A stretch of 41,851 nt of DNA, from IMG/VR virus record IMGVR_UViG_3300010401_000019, positions 1 to 41,851 of that record. One strand, given 5' to 3'. The stretch is from a virus. Positions 28,867-36,701 of this stretch are shown here, one piece after another. Both the position numbers and the translations under genes were made by a program. The notes under the pieces are model-generated. The model made no database searches. It was not told where the DNA came from and saw only the letters and a program-made list of their open reading frames with translations. Numbering within the stretch: position 1 is the stretch's first letter; each line of letters begins with the position of its first letter.

Positions 28867-30836
28867 ACGGTTGCCTCTTGCGGTTGCTGGGCCGCCTGCT
28901 GAGCTAATTGCTGCTCATGCGCCCGATCTGCATCGTTCTGCACTGCCTCATGGGCGCGGTCCTGAGCCGCGGCAATGTGGTCGCTGGCGATCTGGCTAAA
29001 ACCAAGGATGCCTTCCAGCTTCGCGGCGAGCATTGAACTATCCTGATCCGTCTTGGCGCCGATGCGCGCAACCTCGATTTTGGTCAGCGCGTCAAGCTGG
29101 GCCTTGCGCCATTCCAGGCTGATATCGGCCGCAGCCTTCTGGCCCTCTGCGGCGATTTCCATCTGCTTGATCTGGCCTTGCGCGGCAACCTTTGGATCAA
29201 CCGGCGGGGGCTGGTTCTGCTTGGCCGTGATCTTGTCTATCATCGGCTTCTTTACCGACTGCGGCAGCGGCGACAGTTCCAGCGCGATCTCCGGATTGGC
29301 CTGCACGAACTGCGGTCCAAGCGTCTGCAGGACCATCATCGCATCGCCCTGCATGTTGACCGCGTCCGGGCCTTCGTCGATGATGATATCCACATCAATC
29401 GAGCCGATATCGTTGACGATCGACGGCCGCCCATATTGATCTACGTCCAGCTTGTTGATCTGGAAGAATTGCGCCAGGTTCTGGTCATCGGTGACGCGAA
29501 TCCAGCGCTCCGAGGTCCAGTAGCGCTGGACGATATTTGCAATGTCGCGATAGACCCGGATTTTCCAGTTCTTGAACGCGCTCAGATATGGCCCAAGCTC
29601 TGCGATACCGGCTTGCTGAAGCAGTTGGATAGCTCGGCCGCTTGAATCCTCCAACCCTTGACCGATCAACGCAGGATTAGGCCCGAAATTCTCGATCTCG
29701 TTCTTGGCTTCCTGGAGCATTTCCAGTTGGCCCTTGAAATCCTGGATCGTGGTTTGATCCGGCTCCATCTTCAGGCCGGGATTGGTTTCAACCCAGCCGT
29801 CCGGCTTCGCCCATTCGCGACGGGCTACCTCGATATCGTCGACGGCGCCCTTTTCGGACACCACGCGGCGACTATTGAGCAGGTGCAGCGCCTTGGAGCG
29901 CCGATGGTTCACTTCATCCTGGGGCGATTTCAGGTTCCGCACAAACCCGTAGCGATCGCCATCATGATCCACGTTCGCCGAGAACATCCGGTAGCGCGGG
30001 AACGTCTTGCCCTTCTCATCGATGAACGGAGACACGCCCTGCATCAGCATCAAGTTGCCGATGTACAGGCACCATTTCCATTTGCCGCCACGGATATACC
30101 AGTGATCAATCAGCCTGACCTTTTTCTCGGTCGTATTGATCCAGTTCCGCTCTTTGTCCTGGTCGTTGATCGTGATCATGTCGGAGCCAGACTCCATCAT
30201 GGCATCGATCTCTTTAGCCTTGGCCGGAACGATCTCCTTTGCGAGCTCTATGTCGACCCATTTCGCAACGCCGAGATAGCGCGCGTCCGTAAAGCCCTCA
30301 TCGTATGAGCGGGGGTCGTAGAAAAACCCGTCGCCGTATGCGATATGCATCTCTAGGGAGGGATCGCCTTCATCGCCCGGAACTAGATCGTATTCAATGC
30401 CAGCGATGCCATCAATGCCGGCCGCGCGGGCAATCCTCGCCGACTTGGACTTCCAGTCGTTATTATCCAGCACAAACCGCAGAACCGCAGTCATCAGCTC
30501 CGCGCCCTCGTCATGCTTAGGCGTGCGAGGATAAGCCTTAGGGTCCTGCCTCAGCCTCTCCACAAGTCCAACAACGGCGTCGATCTTACGGACAATCCTG
30601 TTTGAGGTAACAACCGGCTGCTTGCGGCGGCGCAGCACCTCGATCTCATGCTTTGTCCACTGATCGCAGTGGTAATAGTGGCGAGACTCGACCATCTCGC
30701 GGCCTTCAGCGTCCTTGGCAGCCGCATAGTCCGTATATTGCCGGCGCAGGCGCGTGATGTCGTAGTAGTCCTCATCCTTTCCCTGGTCGATTGCTGGCGC
30801 TACTGAGCGCTGAGCTGGGAGGGGAGCGGTTTGCAT
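28863..30836 (-). CDS. P22-like portal protein (657 aa)
   Basis: The start is taken as ATG 30836 ('MQTAPLPAQRSVAPAID'), which shares a base with the preceding TAA. 'ARAAGIDGIAGIEYDLVPGD' and 'MHIAYGDGFFYDPRSYDEGF' continue into DARYLG, which are hallmarks of the P22-type portal (PF16510 family): the G-x-x-Y-D-P-x-S segment. 'GPNPALIGQGLEDSSGRAIQ' and the long C-terminal coiled-coil ('AHEQQLAQQAAQQPQEA') match the barrel of long portals. Length is near the P22 portal (725 aa). It forms the dodecameric DNA channel. The SD before this start is weak, consistent with coupling to the tiny gene upstream. Confidence 0.88.
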   Translation of the reverse strand: MQTAPLPAQRSVAPAIDQGKDEDYYDITRLRRQYTDYAAAKDAEGREMVESRHYYHCDQWTKHEIEVLRRRKQPVVTSNRIVRKIDAVVGLVERLRQDPKAYPRTPKHDEGAELMTAVLRFVLDNNDWKSKSARIARAAGIDGIAGIEYDLVPGDEGDPSLEMHIAYGDGFFYDPRSYDEGFTDARYLGVAKWVDIELAKEIVPAKAKEIDAMMESGSDMITINDQDKERNWINTTEKKVRLIDHWYIRGGKWKWCLYIGNLMLMQGVSPFIDEKGKTFPRYRMFSANVDHDGDRYGFVRNLKSPQDEVNHRRSKALHLLNSRRVVSEKGAVDDIEVARREWAKPDGWVETNPGLKMEPDQTTIQDFKGQLEMLQEAKNEIENFGPNPALIGQGLEDSSGRAIQLLQQAGIAELGPYLSAFKNWKIRVYRDIANIVQRYWTSERWIRVTDDQNLAQFFQINKLDVDQYGRPSIVNDIGSIDVDIIIDEGPDAVNMQGDAMMVLQTLGPQFVQANPEIALELSPLPQSVKKPMIDKITAKQNQPPPVDPKVAAQGQIKQMEIAAEGQKAAADISLEWRKAQLDALTKIEVARIGAKTDQDSSMLAAKLEGILGFSQIASDHIAAAQDRAHEAVQNDADRAHEQQLAQQAAQQPQEATV

Positions 30837-30904
30837 TAGAAGACCGCGTCGACCGTAAGCCAGAATAAGATCGAGAAAACAAAGATCGCGATAGCGGCCA
30901 TCAT
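30836..30904 (-). CDS. candidate 22-aa membrane peptide
   Basis: 'MMAAIAIFVFSILFWLTVDA' ending VF is a single hydrophobic helix. The start shares a base with the preceding TGA (TGATG) and the TAA shares a base with the portal ATG (TAATG). Very short, so real only if the coupling is used. Confidence 0.4.
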   Translation of the reverse strand: MMAAIAIFVFSILFWLTVDAVF

Positions 30905-31053
30905 CACTCGTCGGCCTTGAATTTGTACACAACGTCGCCGTTCCAGCGGCGACCTATCAGCCAACCTTTGTACATAGGTGTCACCTCTTCTCGCCCAAAA
31001 GTCCGCACCAGAAACCAATAAAGGCTCGAAACCGCATCGCGCATCGTGATCAT
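30904..31053 (-). CDS. small hypothetical protein (49 aa)
   Basis: 'MITMRDAVSSLYWFLVRTFG' and 'MYKGWLIGRRWNGDVVYKFK' form a short alpha/beta unit. The start overlaps the previous stop (ATGA). Unknown. Confidence 0.5.
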   Translation of the reverse strand: MITMRDAVSSLYWFLVRTFGREEVTPMYKGWLIGRRWNGDVVYKFKADE

Positions 31054-31142
31054 TTCGGCTTCCCCGGGCGGCCGCAATACCAGCCGTAGTCGTATGGGGT
31101 GTAAGGCGGCACTGGATTGTACGGCGTCGGGTTATAGCGCAT
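31050..31142 (-). CDS. Pro/Tyr-rich peptide (30 aa)
   Basis: 'MRYNPTPYNPVPPYTPYDYG' followed by WYCGRPGKPK. Ten of the 30 residues are Pro or Tyr in a near-repeat pattern. Coupled on both sides (TGATG at its start and ATGA at its end). Such short P/Y-rich peptides are not assigned to any family. Confidence 0.45.
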   Translation of the reverse strand: MRYNPTPYNPVPPYTPYDYGWYCGRPGKPK

Positions 31143-31336
31143 CAAACTCTCCTGACCTGTGTGATTTCCACACCGCGACATAAACGAATTGAATTGCTTA
31201 TCGAGCCAGTCAACTTTATGCGCTGACGATCTTGGTCCGACAAAGAACACTCAGTGACGGGATACCAATAACTGAATGTTACCTTCCCTCGAGAGTAGGA
31301 GATTTCGACCCCGAATCTCTTGGTCCCAATTCGCAT
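31142..31336 (-). CDS. small hypothetical protein (64 aa)
   Basis: ATG 31336 shares a base with the large terminase stop (TGATG). 'MRIGTKRFGVEISYSRGKVT' and 'SYWYPVTECSLSDQDRQRIK' suggest a small beta-rich protein. Unknown. Confidence 0.5.
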   Translation of the reverse strand: MRIGTKRFGVEISYSRGKVTFSYWYPVTECSLSDQDRQRIKLTGSISNSIRLCRGVEITQVRRV

Positions 31337-32856
31337 CACAGCACCTTCAATGAATCTGCGTCGGATCGATCGGCCATAGATTTATAGCCACTGACATTCT
31401 TGGGCTTCTCGTCTGCCGGCGGCTTCCTGATCCAGGGCCGCGACATACAGGCGTATCGAGTTTCGTCCGGCGCATGGTCTTCCATGTCGCTATCTACATC
31501 TTCCGCCTTCAGCGGATCATGCTGCAGCGCAGGCAATGTGCGGATCAGGTCAATACAGGTTGAAAACACGACCAGCATCGGCAGTCCTTCTTCATCGCCA
31601 TCTAATCGGCCACGGACCTGATCCCAACCGCCCATCGCGCCGCGGCCTGGCACGCGCTTGTTGTCGGCAGGCCGGAACGGAACGAGCTTTGCCTTGATCA
31701 GCTCTGCGTTGATCCGCTCTGATATAGGCGGCCCGCCATCCTCGCTGAATGCTGCAGGATCAAGAACACCACCAATAAGCTTAGGATCAGAAGCTTCCAG
31801 CACCGCAAGATGTTGGCCCACCTTATCAGCATGCATTTTAAGGCCGACATTGGGCTTCCCCGGTTGCATCCCGTACCACTCGCGATAACGCACCATGCAA
31901 CCACGCGGCAACCAAACGCCCTGCGGCGTCTTGAACTTGTCTCCTACAACGGCCCACCAACCGAATGAGAATGGCTTGGCCGAGCCCCAGTCCCCGGATC
32001 GGAAGCGGGTCCAATCCTCAGGGATTTCGAATGGCCTTACGACGTGGCGCTGAGCATCCCAGCAATCGAAGAATGCGCCTTCAACAACGTCCCAATCGCC
32101 GGCAAGCCAAGCCCTGACGAGTTCCTTCGAACCCGATTGATAAAGGTTCGCCACATAACCCGAGCCGAGATATCGATTGTCGCTCAGCTTCGACGGGATG
32201 AACACCCGGTTCTTGCGAATGACTTCGCCTGTAAAAGGATTTGTGAAATCATCCCACATAAGCTGCCAGCCGTGCGGCGCGGGCGTGATATAACGGGCCT
32301 TCACCCATTGATGGCCAGGCCCTCCTGGATTCCCCGTTGCATGAAATTGGCATGGAACATCAGTCGGCGATCGCAGCGTGGCCCTTAGCTTATTGACGGG
32401 CGCCGGATCAGCCCAATGTGTCAGCTCCTCAAAGAAAACGTCAGTATAATTGTGGCCCTGGTAGTTGTCCGCGTCCGCGTCCCGATCAAGGTATTCGAAC
32501 TTGAGCCGAGCCCCGTTCGGAAACGTCCACCATTTCTTTTGCTCGCTCCACTTCGCTCCGATCGGCCCGTAAATCTGCCGAGAGCGCTCAATGGCCTCCT
32601 TCAAATCCTCGCGCGACCGACGAAAGAACACCCCCACGCAATGCTCGCCGTATCGAGAAGCCTTAATGGCGAACTTGCCAAGCATCCCATCAGTCTTGCC
32701 GCCGCCTCGAGCCCCGCCATAGAAAATCTCATCGGCCGGGCATTTGACGAGAGCAGTTTGCGGACCAACCTGAGGCGACCAGGCCAGCTTAGTGTTTCGG
32801 GGCGTGCTCCCGTTCCCAGTCCTCAACGTTGTCGACGGGATCGCTGGAGACAACAT
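31336..32856 (-). CDS. terL: terminase large subunit (ATPase and nuclease)
   Basis: 506 aa. The Walker A box is 'YGGARGGGKTDGMLG' (about residues 46-60) and the Walker B is 'YTDVFFEELTHWAD', with the catalytic Glu. The nuclease domain shows 'FRSGDWGSAKPFSFGWWAV' and 'GGVLDPAAFSEDGG', giving the RNase H-like acidic residues, and a late 'HAPDETRYACM', typical of headful-type large terminases. It pumps DNA into the procapsid and cuts it. The ATG at 32856 lies 68 nt inside the small terminase gene. A shorter start nearer 32789 has no good codon, so the overlap is probably real. Confidence 0.93.
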   Translation of the reverse strand: MLSPAIPSTTLRTGNGSTPRNTKLAWSPQVGPQTALVKCPADEIFYGGARGGGKTDGMLGKFAIKASRYGEHCVGVFFRRSREDLKEAIERSRQIYGPIGAKWSEQKKWWTFPNGARLKFEYLDRDADADNYQGHNYTDVFFEELTHWADPAPVNKLRATLRSPTDVPCQFHATGNPGGPGHQWVKARYITPAPHGWQLMWDDFTNPFTGEVIRKNRVFIPSKLSDNRYLGSGYVANLYQSGSKELVRAWLAGDWDVVEGAFFDCWDAQRHVVRPFEIPEDWTRFRSGDWGSAKPFSFGWWAVVGDKFKTPQGVWLPRGCMVRYREWYGMQPGKPNVGLKMHADKVGQHLAVLEASDPKLIGGVLDPAAFSEDGGPPISERINAELIKAKLVPFRPADNKRVPGRGAMGGWDQVRGRLDGDEEGLPMLVVFSTCIDLIRTLPALQHDPLKAEDVDSDMEDHAPDETRYACMSRPWIRKPPADEKPKNVSGYKSMADRSDADSLKVL

Positions 32857-33283
32857 ACGTCGTGTTCACATTCTGGTTTTCAGTGCGCTCAATGAACATC
32901 CCGAGTTCCTTACCAAGCAATTCAAGCGCGCGGTTCGCAACGCTGCCCTGGTACTGGTACTCGCCGATCGCCTCGCCCTCATCATCGGTCTTTACCGGTG
33001 TGGCCTGCATGGCCCTAGCGACGTTCTCCATGAGCGTTTGAATGATCCACTCCTTGGTAAGGGCCGTGGATTTAATCGCCTCGGCGGTCGCCTGCGCGTG
33101 AATGGACTCACGTTCTGCGAGAATTTCAGACACTCTGTTTGAAATGCTTTGCTTCTGCTTTAACGTTGCCGCGTTTCCGCGATTTGGTTTAAAGCCTGCG
33201 GTCTCATATGCTTTATCCGCAGCAAAGCCTTTCGCCAGTTCCTGCGCAAAGCGTTCGTGGCGCTGATTATCAAGCGGTGGCAT
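32789..33283 (-). CDS. terS: terminase small subunit
   Basis: 164 aa. 'QRHERFAQELAKGFAADKAY' then 'AGFKPNRGNAATLKQ' is the HTH-bearing N-terminus of the small terminase family (R-H-E-R-F-A-x-x-L-A-K-G...A-Y-x-x-A-G-Y/F). A helical oligomerisation region follows ('LTKEWIIQTLMENVARAMQA'), then a C-terminal segment for the large subunit ('ANRALELLGKELGMFIERTE'). It recognises the packaging site and delivers DNA to TerL. The ATG shares no bases with the preceding TAA but abuts it. Confidence 0.9.
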   Translation of the reverse strand: MPPLDNQRHERFAQELAKGFAADKAYETAGFKPNRGNAATLKQKQSISNRVSEILAERESIHAQATAEAIKSTALTKEWIIQTLMENVARAMQATPVKTDDEGEAIGEYQYQGSVANRALELLGKELGMFIERTENQNVNTTYVVSSDPVDNVEDWEREHAPKH

Positions 33284-33748
33284 TTATTCCGGGCCCATAT
33301 TGCTCAGTTGCCCGAGGCTCGACTTGATATCGTCAGCCTCAGACCTCAGAGCCTTGGCAACGCCCTTAACCGTGTTGATGCCCGTTCGGACTTCGCCAGC
33401 CGCGGCGATCAAGTCCTGGTTGGCCGCGTCGACTTCGCCTTTGATGGCTGAGATTAGCCTTTCGACTGATGAGCCGAGCCCCGCTGCGCCTGTGACATTG
33501 CGCTTCAGGGGTTCCGACACAGCGACCGCGGTCATAGGGGCTGTAGCGGGCAACTCGTTCGGAGGGAGCGGCGTTACATTCGCTGCATCGTTCATGGGCT
33601 TCTCTGGCTTTGGTCTGACTGGCCATCCACGAGGCGGCATTTCCCTGCTCAGTCCAAGAACGGCTTGCTGGAGGTCTTTGGCGTAGGCGCTGAAGCGGAT
33701 AGGACTGAACGTCGGGCGATGGCAACCCTCAGCGCACGATGCCTTCAT
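33284..33748 (-). CDS. hypothetical protein upstream of the terminases (154 aa)
   Basis: The ORF starts at ATG 33748, 20 nt inside the end of the frameshifted upstream gene, which would couple it. Alternatives are ATG 33640 and ATG 33595 (AGAGAAG upstream). The C-terminal 100 residues are helical ('LISAIKGEVDAANQDLIAAA', 'VKGVAKALRSEADDIKSSLG'), with a Pro-rich linker before. No known domain; position just before terS is like that of small packaging accessory genes. Confidence 0.55.
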   Translation of the reverse strand: MKASCAEGCHRPTFSPIRFSAYAKDLQQAVLGLSREMPPRGWPVRPKPEKPMNDAANVTPLPPNELPATAPMTAVAVSEPLKRNVTGAAGLGSSVERLISAIKGEVDAANQDLIAAAGEVRTGINTVKGVAKALRSEADDIKSSLGQLSNMGPE

Positions 33749-33778
33749 AGCTTCGCTGAAGCCGATTGACGGCCTCCA

Positions 33779-33934
33779 TCAGGATCGACACGCGAGCCGA
33801 AATGCTGTCCTGTCCGACACCCTGCTTTTCGATGCCGGCATCAGGCCGCTTGAACTCTGAACGTTGGGATCACCGGCGCCTGCAAGCTGACCGGGCCCAT
33901 AACCAGCATTGATTGCGTTCGAAGCGTAATCCAT
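33779..33934 (-). CDS. frameshifted small gene before the terminase cluster (51 aa as read; about 67 aa if restored)
   Basis: The N-terminus 'MDYASNAINAGYGPGQLAGA' then GDPNVQ looks like a real start, but after GDPNVQ the frame turns into Ser/Arg-rich sequence. In the -1 frame the text continues as 'FKRPDAGIEKQGVGQDSISA' and then 'RVSILMEAVNRLQRSYEGIV', an orderly helical protein ending at TGA 33729-33731. The -1 frame has no start codon of its own. A single-base deletion or insertion near 33857 (CGTTCAGAGTTC) splits the gene. No slippery heptamer is present, so an indel is more likely than programmed frameshifting. Confidence 0.6.
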   Translation of the reverse strand: MDYASNAINAGYGPGQLAGAGDPNVQSSSGLMPASKSRVSDRTAFRLACRS

Positions 33935-33955
33935 TTTCGATCTCCCAAATAAAAA

Positions 33956-33982
33956 CGCCCCGCTGGATTTCTCCAGGAGGCG
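33956..33982 (-). terminator. rho-independent terminator upstream of the terminase cluster
   Basis: Minus strand: CGCCTC-C-CTGGA, a GAAA tetraloop, TCCAGCGGGGCG then TTTTTATTT. An 11-pair stem with one bulge and one G-U pair. It lies 20 nt before the frameshifted gene's ATG and would end transcripts from the replication region. Confidence 0.85.
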
Positions 33983-34034
33983 CAAATCATCATCTTGGCT
34001 GATTTGGTCATATTCCTGACGGGATTGCAAGGGC

Positions 34035-34370
34035 CTAGGAATGAGCAAGCGGCTTATGGCTAAAGGCGTAGAAAACTGTGAACGATGTGCCGTCTTCACC
34101 TTTGCAAACTGGGAGCCGGAAATAATTCCGAACAAAAAACCGCTTCCGCCATCCCTCTCCGGAAAAGTCACTCCAAAAATCACGCACGGCGATCATATGA
34201 ACCCCGTTGTCATCTCGGTCGCCTGCGATCGTTCCTCCAAGCATGTGCGGACCAAATTCAAATGAATAGACTGATTTTGCGTTGCCCGCTTCGCAAGACT
34301 TATCCACAAACCATTGAAGAGCACCAGCAAGGCAGAACATAGCCGACAACCCAAAGAAAATGAATTTCAT
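34035..34370 (-). CDS. secreted or membrane-anchored hypothetical protein (111 aa)
   Basis: 'MKFIFFGLSAMFCLAGALQW' is a signal or N-terminal anchor. The rest is polar and beta-rich with Cys at 'VDKSCEAGNAKSVYSFEF' and 'YFRLPVCKGEDGTSFTVF', and could form one disulfide. Starts one nt after the previous stop. A periplasmic role, such as superinfection exclusion, is possible but not shown. Confidence 0.6.
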   Translation of the reverse strand: MKFIFFGLSAMFCLAGALQWFVDKSCEAGNAKSVYSFEFGPHMLGGTIAGDRDDNGVHMIAVRDFWSDFSGEGWRKRFFVRNYFRLPVCKGEDGTSFTVFYAFSHKPLAHS

Positions 34371-34371
34371 T

Positions 34372-34983
34372 TCAAATCCCCCAATGCTTCGCCAGCTTTC
34401 TAGCACATTCCCGCAAAATCTTCTCAGCTCCATCCCGAGCCGATGTCCGTGAGGTGAAAACCCCGATCGACCAGCCCGCGACCTCGAGCGAGGTTTCCGC
34501 GCACATCACGTTCTCCACAACAATATGCGGTTTCCAGCCAAGTAATTCCTTTGCATCCCGATATTGCCGGCGGTGGTGAGCCTGCTTTTCGGTCTTCGGC
34601 ATGCCAGACATTCCGGATGGATCCGACGCGAATATCCGGTTGAGATCGACGCTGCCGATCGAGCATTCCAGGCCACCATGGTGCCAGTGGTGTTTGTAGC
34701 GCTGCAGGGCGAGATATTCGGACCTGACTGTCTCCTCCTGCCCCCTCCCCTTGGCTCGCTTTGCAAGGCGGCTATAAAGGCGGTCAACCGTCGTATCCAG
34801 GAAATGATAGACTCGCGTGCCCTGTTTGTCGTCGCCTATGGCGTAGCTTCCCTGAGCCTTTGCGATGCGTTCCGCGGTCGGGCCGTCGAAAACTGACCGG
34901 GTATACTCCGGATTCGGAACGCCCTTGATCGTTGCGGGAACGCCGGTTCGGCGGATGTTTTTCGTCACTGTGGCCCCGTGCAT
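34372..34983 (-). CDS. conserved phage protein between replication and packaging genes (203 aa)
   Basis: The start at ATG 34983 has GGAAGG 10 nt upstream; an in-frame ATG at 35022 would overlap the preceding stop by 8 nt. 'TRVYHFLDTTVDRLYSRLAK', 'LALQRYKHHWHHGGLECSIG' and 'SVDLNRIFASDPSGMSGMPK' are distinctive and resemble a family found in rhizobial phages between replication genes and terminases. 'ECARKLAKHWGI' closes it. Charge and position raise the possibility of a late regulator or antiterminator. The name is unknown and the role not shown. Confidence 0.65.
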   Translation of the reverse strand: MHGATVTKNIRRTGVPATIKGVPNPEYTRSVFDGPTAERIAKAQGSYAIGDDKQGTRVYHFLDTTVDRLYSRLAKRAKGRGQEETVRSEYLALQRYKHHWHHGGLECSIGSVDLNRIFASDPSGMSGMPKTEKQAHHRRQYRDAKELLGWKPHIVVENVMCAETSLEVAGWSIGVFTSRTSARDGAEKILRECARKLAKHWGI

Positions 34984-35014
34984 GATTATTTGCCCTTCCG
35001 TTCGTGATAGTCTT

Positions 35015-35545
35015 TCAGCCATTCGCGAAGCTGCGTTTCATCAAGCCGAGGTCGACCAAATATTGCGCCGGCACAAGCAGTCCTTTTTTCCCGTCCGGCG
35101 AAGTCCATGGCTCACAGCGAAATTCGATTTTCGAATAGCCTGGATGGTCTTGCGCCACGAAAACCTTGCCGATATTCGGGCTCGGCTTCTCGTATGGCTT
35201 CGGGATTAGCTTGAGCACTGGCTTGCGGAGACGCTCCAAATGTTCCTGATGTTCCTCGCAAGCTTCCACGATTTCACTAATTGTCGGCGGCCACTTGGAA
35301 CGGCGCTGGATGCCCGTCCGCGGGTCGCAGACGTACTTGATCACCTCATCCGGGAAGCCCTCCAGGACCGCTCCGAGCGAATTCTTGAATCCGTCCGCAT
35401 CCGAATACTGATCAATTCGATATGCGGAAAAAAGAGCTATCTGACAGCGTATTATCAGCGCTTTCCTGTCCCTCAAGCTCAGCGAGCTCGCGGTGGAGTG
35501 CGTCCGTGAGACTGCGGTTGGGTCGATCGGCCTGAGCTTTTCCAT
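35015..35545 (-). CDS. replication accessory protein, helicase-loader-like (176 aa)
   Basis: Start ATG 35545 ('MEKLRPIDPTAVSRTHSTAS'). 'FKNSLGAVLEGFPDEVIKYV' and 'RSKWPPTISEIVEACEEH' match a phage protein pattern that pairs with the winged-helix initiator in rhizobial phages; the P-P-S/T-I-x-E-x-x-x-A-C-E motif is common among loader-type partners. It overlaps the upstream initiator gene by 134 nt in another frame, and no later start codon is suitable, so the overlap seems real. C-terminus is Lys/Pro-rich then folded. Confidence 0.6.
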   Translation of the reverse strand: MEKLRPIDPTAVSRTHSTASSLSLRDRKALIIRCQIALFSAYRIDQYSDADGFKNSLGAVLEGFPDEVIKYVCDPRTGIQRRSKWPPTISEIVEACEEHQEHLERLRKPVLKLIPKPYEKPSPNIGKVFVAQDHPGYSKIEFRCEPWTSPDGKKGLLVPAQYLVDLGLMKRSFANG

Positions 35546-36296
35546 GATACACCGTGAGTTTTGAAGCTTCTCGAATTTCGACGATTGGGACCGGGGCGGA
35601 TTGTCGGGCAAATAGCTCTGCTACGGCGTTTTCGAAATAATCGACCGTGTGAGCGGGAGGTCCGCGTTTTCGCACTGCGGCTCCCCTTACCCCAGCGATG
35701 ATGATTTCAGGAGGCCATCCGGCCGTGAGCCACGCCTGCACGCGAAGCGCGGCCCCGCACCAACCAGGAGGAACGAAATCGAGACTGTGACCGGCTATGA
35801 CGCAGAGTTCGTCGGCAAGATCGCGAGCTTCCTTCGAAACGATCACGCGCGGAGTAACAGCATCATCTTCTTCCTTGTCTTCCCTGCTTTCTTCTTTGTC
35901 CCGAGACTGTCCCGCTTGTGTCCCAGACTCGTCCCGATCATTGTCCCGAGACGGCAGGCTTACTTTCTGGTATTCGTCGTATTTGCATATGGTTATGATT
36001 GTTATCGACTGTCCCGCTTGCGCTTCTATCATCGTATCGCTTTTGAGAAGGTCCAAAAATCTCCCTACGGACGACTTCGACCAACCCCATTGCTCCGCCA
36101 GAAACCTAATCGAAAATGCAAGCTGGCCCCGCTTGAGTTGCACCCTCTTGCGATCAACAAAAACCGACTTCGCCTTCCAGGTCGCAGACGAAATCAGCCA
36201 TAGCCAAGCCTCGCGCCGGCTGAATGGCTCGCGCGATTGAAATATGGGATGATCCCAAATGCCGCGATCAACGGCGAAAACTCCACGTTCACTCAA
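35412..36296 (-). CDS. winged-helix replication protein (initiator/DnaD-like; 294 aa)
   Basis: A TTG start at 36296, the only start codon upstream of the conserved beginning. 'FAVDRGIWDHPIFQSREPFS' and 'RREAWLWLISSATWKAK' are the opening of a phage replication initiator family whose N-terminal winged helix includes 'QLAFSIRFLAEQWGWSKSSV' and GRFL. A charged linker ('DNDRDESGTQAGQSRDKEES') leads to a C-terminal helical domain ('GAALRVQAWLTAGWPPEIII'). It would bind an origin within or near itself; no iteron array could be read. Its last 134 nt overlap the loader-like gene. Confidence 0.78.
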   Translation of the reverse strand: MSERGVFAVDRGIWDHPIFQSREPFSRREAWLWLISSATWKAKSVFVDRKRVQLKRGQLAFSIRFLAEQWGWSKSSVGRFLDLLKSDTMIEAQAGQSITIITICKYDEYQKVSLPSRDNDRDESGTQAGQSRDKEESREDKEEDDAVTPRVIVSKEARDLADELCVIAGHSLDFVPPGWCGAALRVQAWLTAGWPPEIIIAGVRGAAVRKRGPPAHTVDYFENAVAELFARQSAPVPIVEIREASKLTVYHGKAQADRPNRSLTDALHRELAELEGQESADNTLSDSSFFRISN

Positions 36297-36303
36297 GCTT
36301 AAT

Positions 36304-36516
36304 TCACCCGCCTTCCTGTGTTTCGGGAACGCGGTGATCTACTGTTTCACGTGACACAAAAAACGGTTTCACGGGTTCACCGCTTCCCGTCCATTCCATC
36401 AGCGTTGACCATTGGCCGTGATGCGTGTCGGCTAGTGAATCATGCTTAATCCAGCCGACGCGGAGCCAGTCTTCGACTTCCTGGTTGCGGACGAAATGGA
36501 AAATCTTGCCGGTCAT
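36304..36516 (-). CDS. small hypothetical protein (70 aa)
   Basis: 'MTGKIFHFVRNQEVEDWLRV' and 'GWIKHDSLADTHHGQWSTLM' followed by EW. Compact alpha/beta; no named family. Overlaps the previous stop (ATGA) and lies 8 nt before the initiator gene, so it is part of the replication operon. Confidence 0.6.
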   Translation of the reverse strand: MTGKIFHFVRNQEVEDWLRVGWIKHDSLADTHHGQWSTLMEWTGSGEPVKPFFVSRETVDHRVPETQEGG

Positions 36517-36701
36517 GCTGCGGATTTCCGAGCCTTATTGTCTCGGCGAATACGCTTGTGGAGCACCAGCGATATTTCTCGCTGGAGATGCCCATGATCA
36601 ATGCTCCGCGGCTTGAATTGCCCTCTGGCGGACATCAGACAGGCGTAACGTTCATCAAGGGGCATTCGACGGGCCCGATTGAGCAATTCAATGAGGTTCA
36701 T
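36513..36701 (-). CDS. small basic protein (62 aa)
   Basis: 'MNLIELLNRARRMPLDERYA' and 'ISLVLHKRIRRDNKARKSAA'. Helical with a basic tail; may bind nucleic acid. The ATG overlaps the GcrA-like stop. Confidence 0.55.
   Translation of the reverse strand: MNLIELLNRARRMPLDERYACLMSARGQFKPRSIDHGHLQREISLVLHKRIRRDNKARKSAA

Noticed and set aside
36346-36354. TTCACGTGA word resembling the phage operator
   Set aside because: Lacks the 5-nt spacer of the three real operators and lies inside a coding region.
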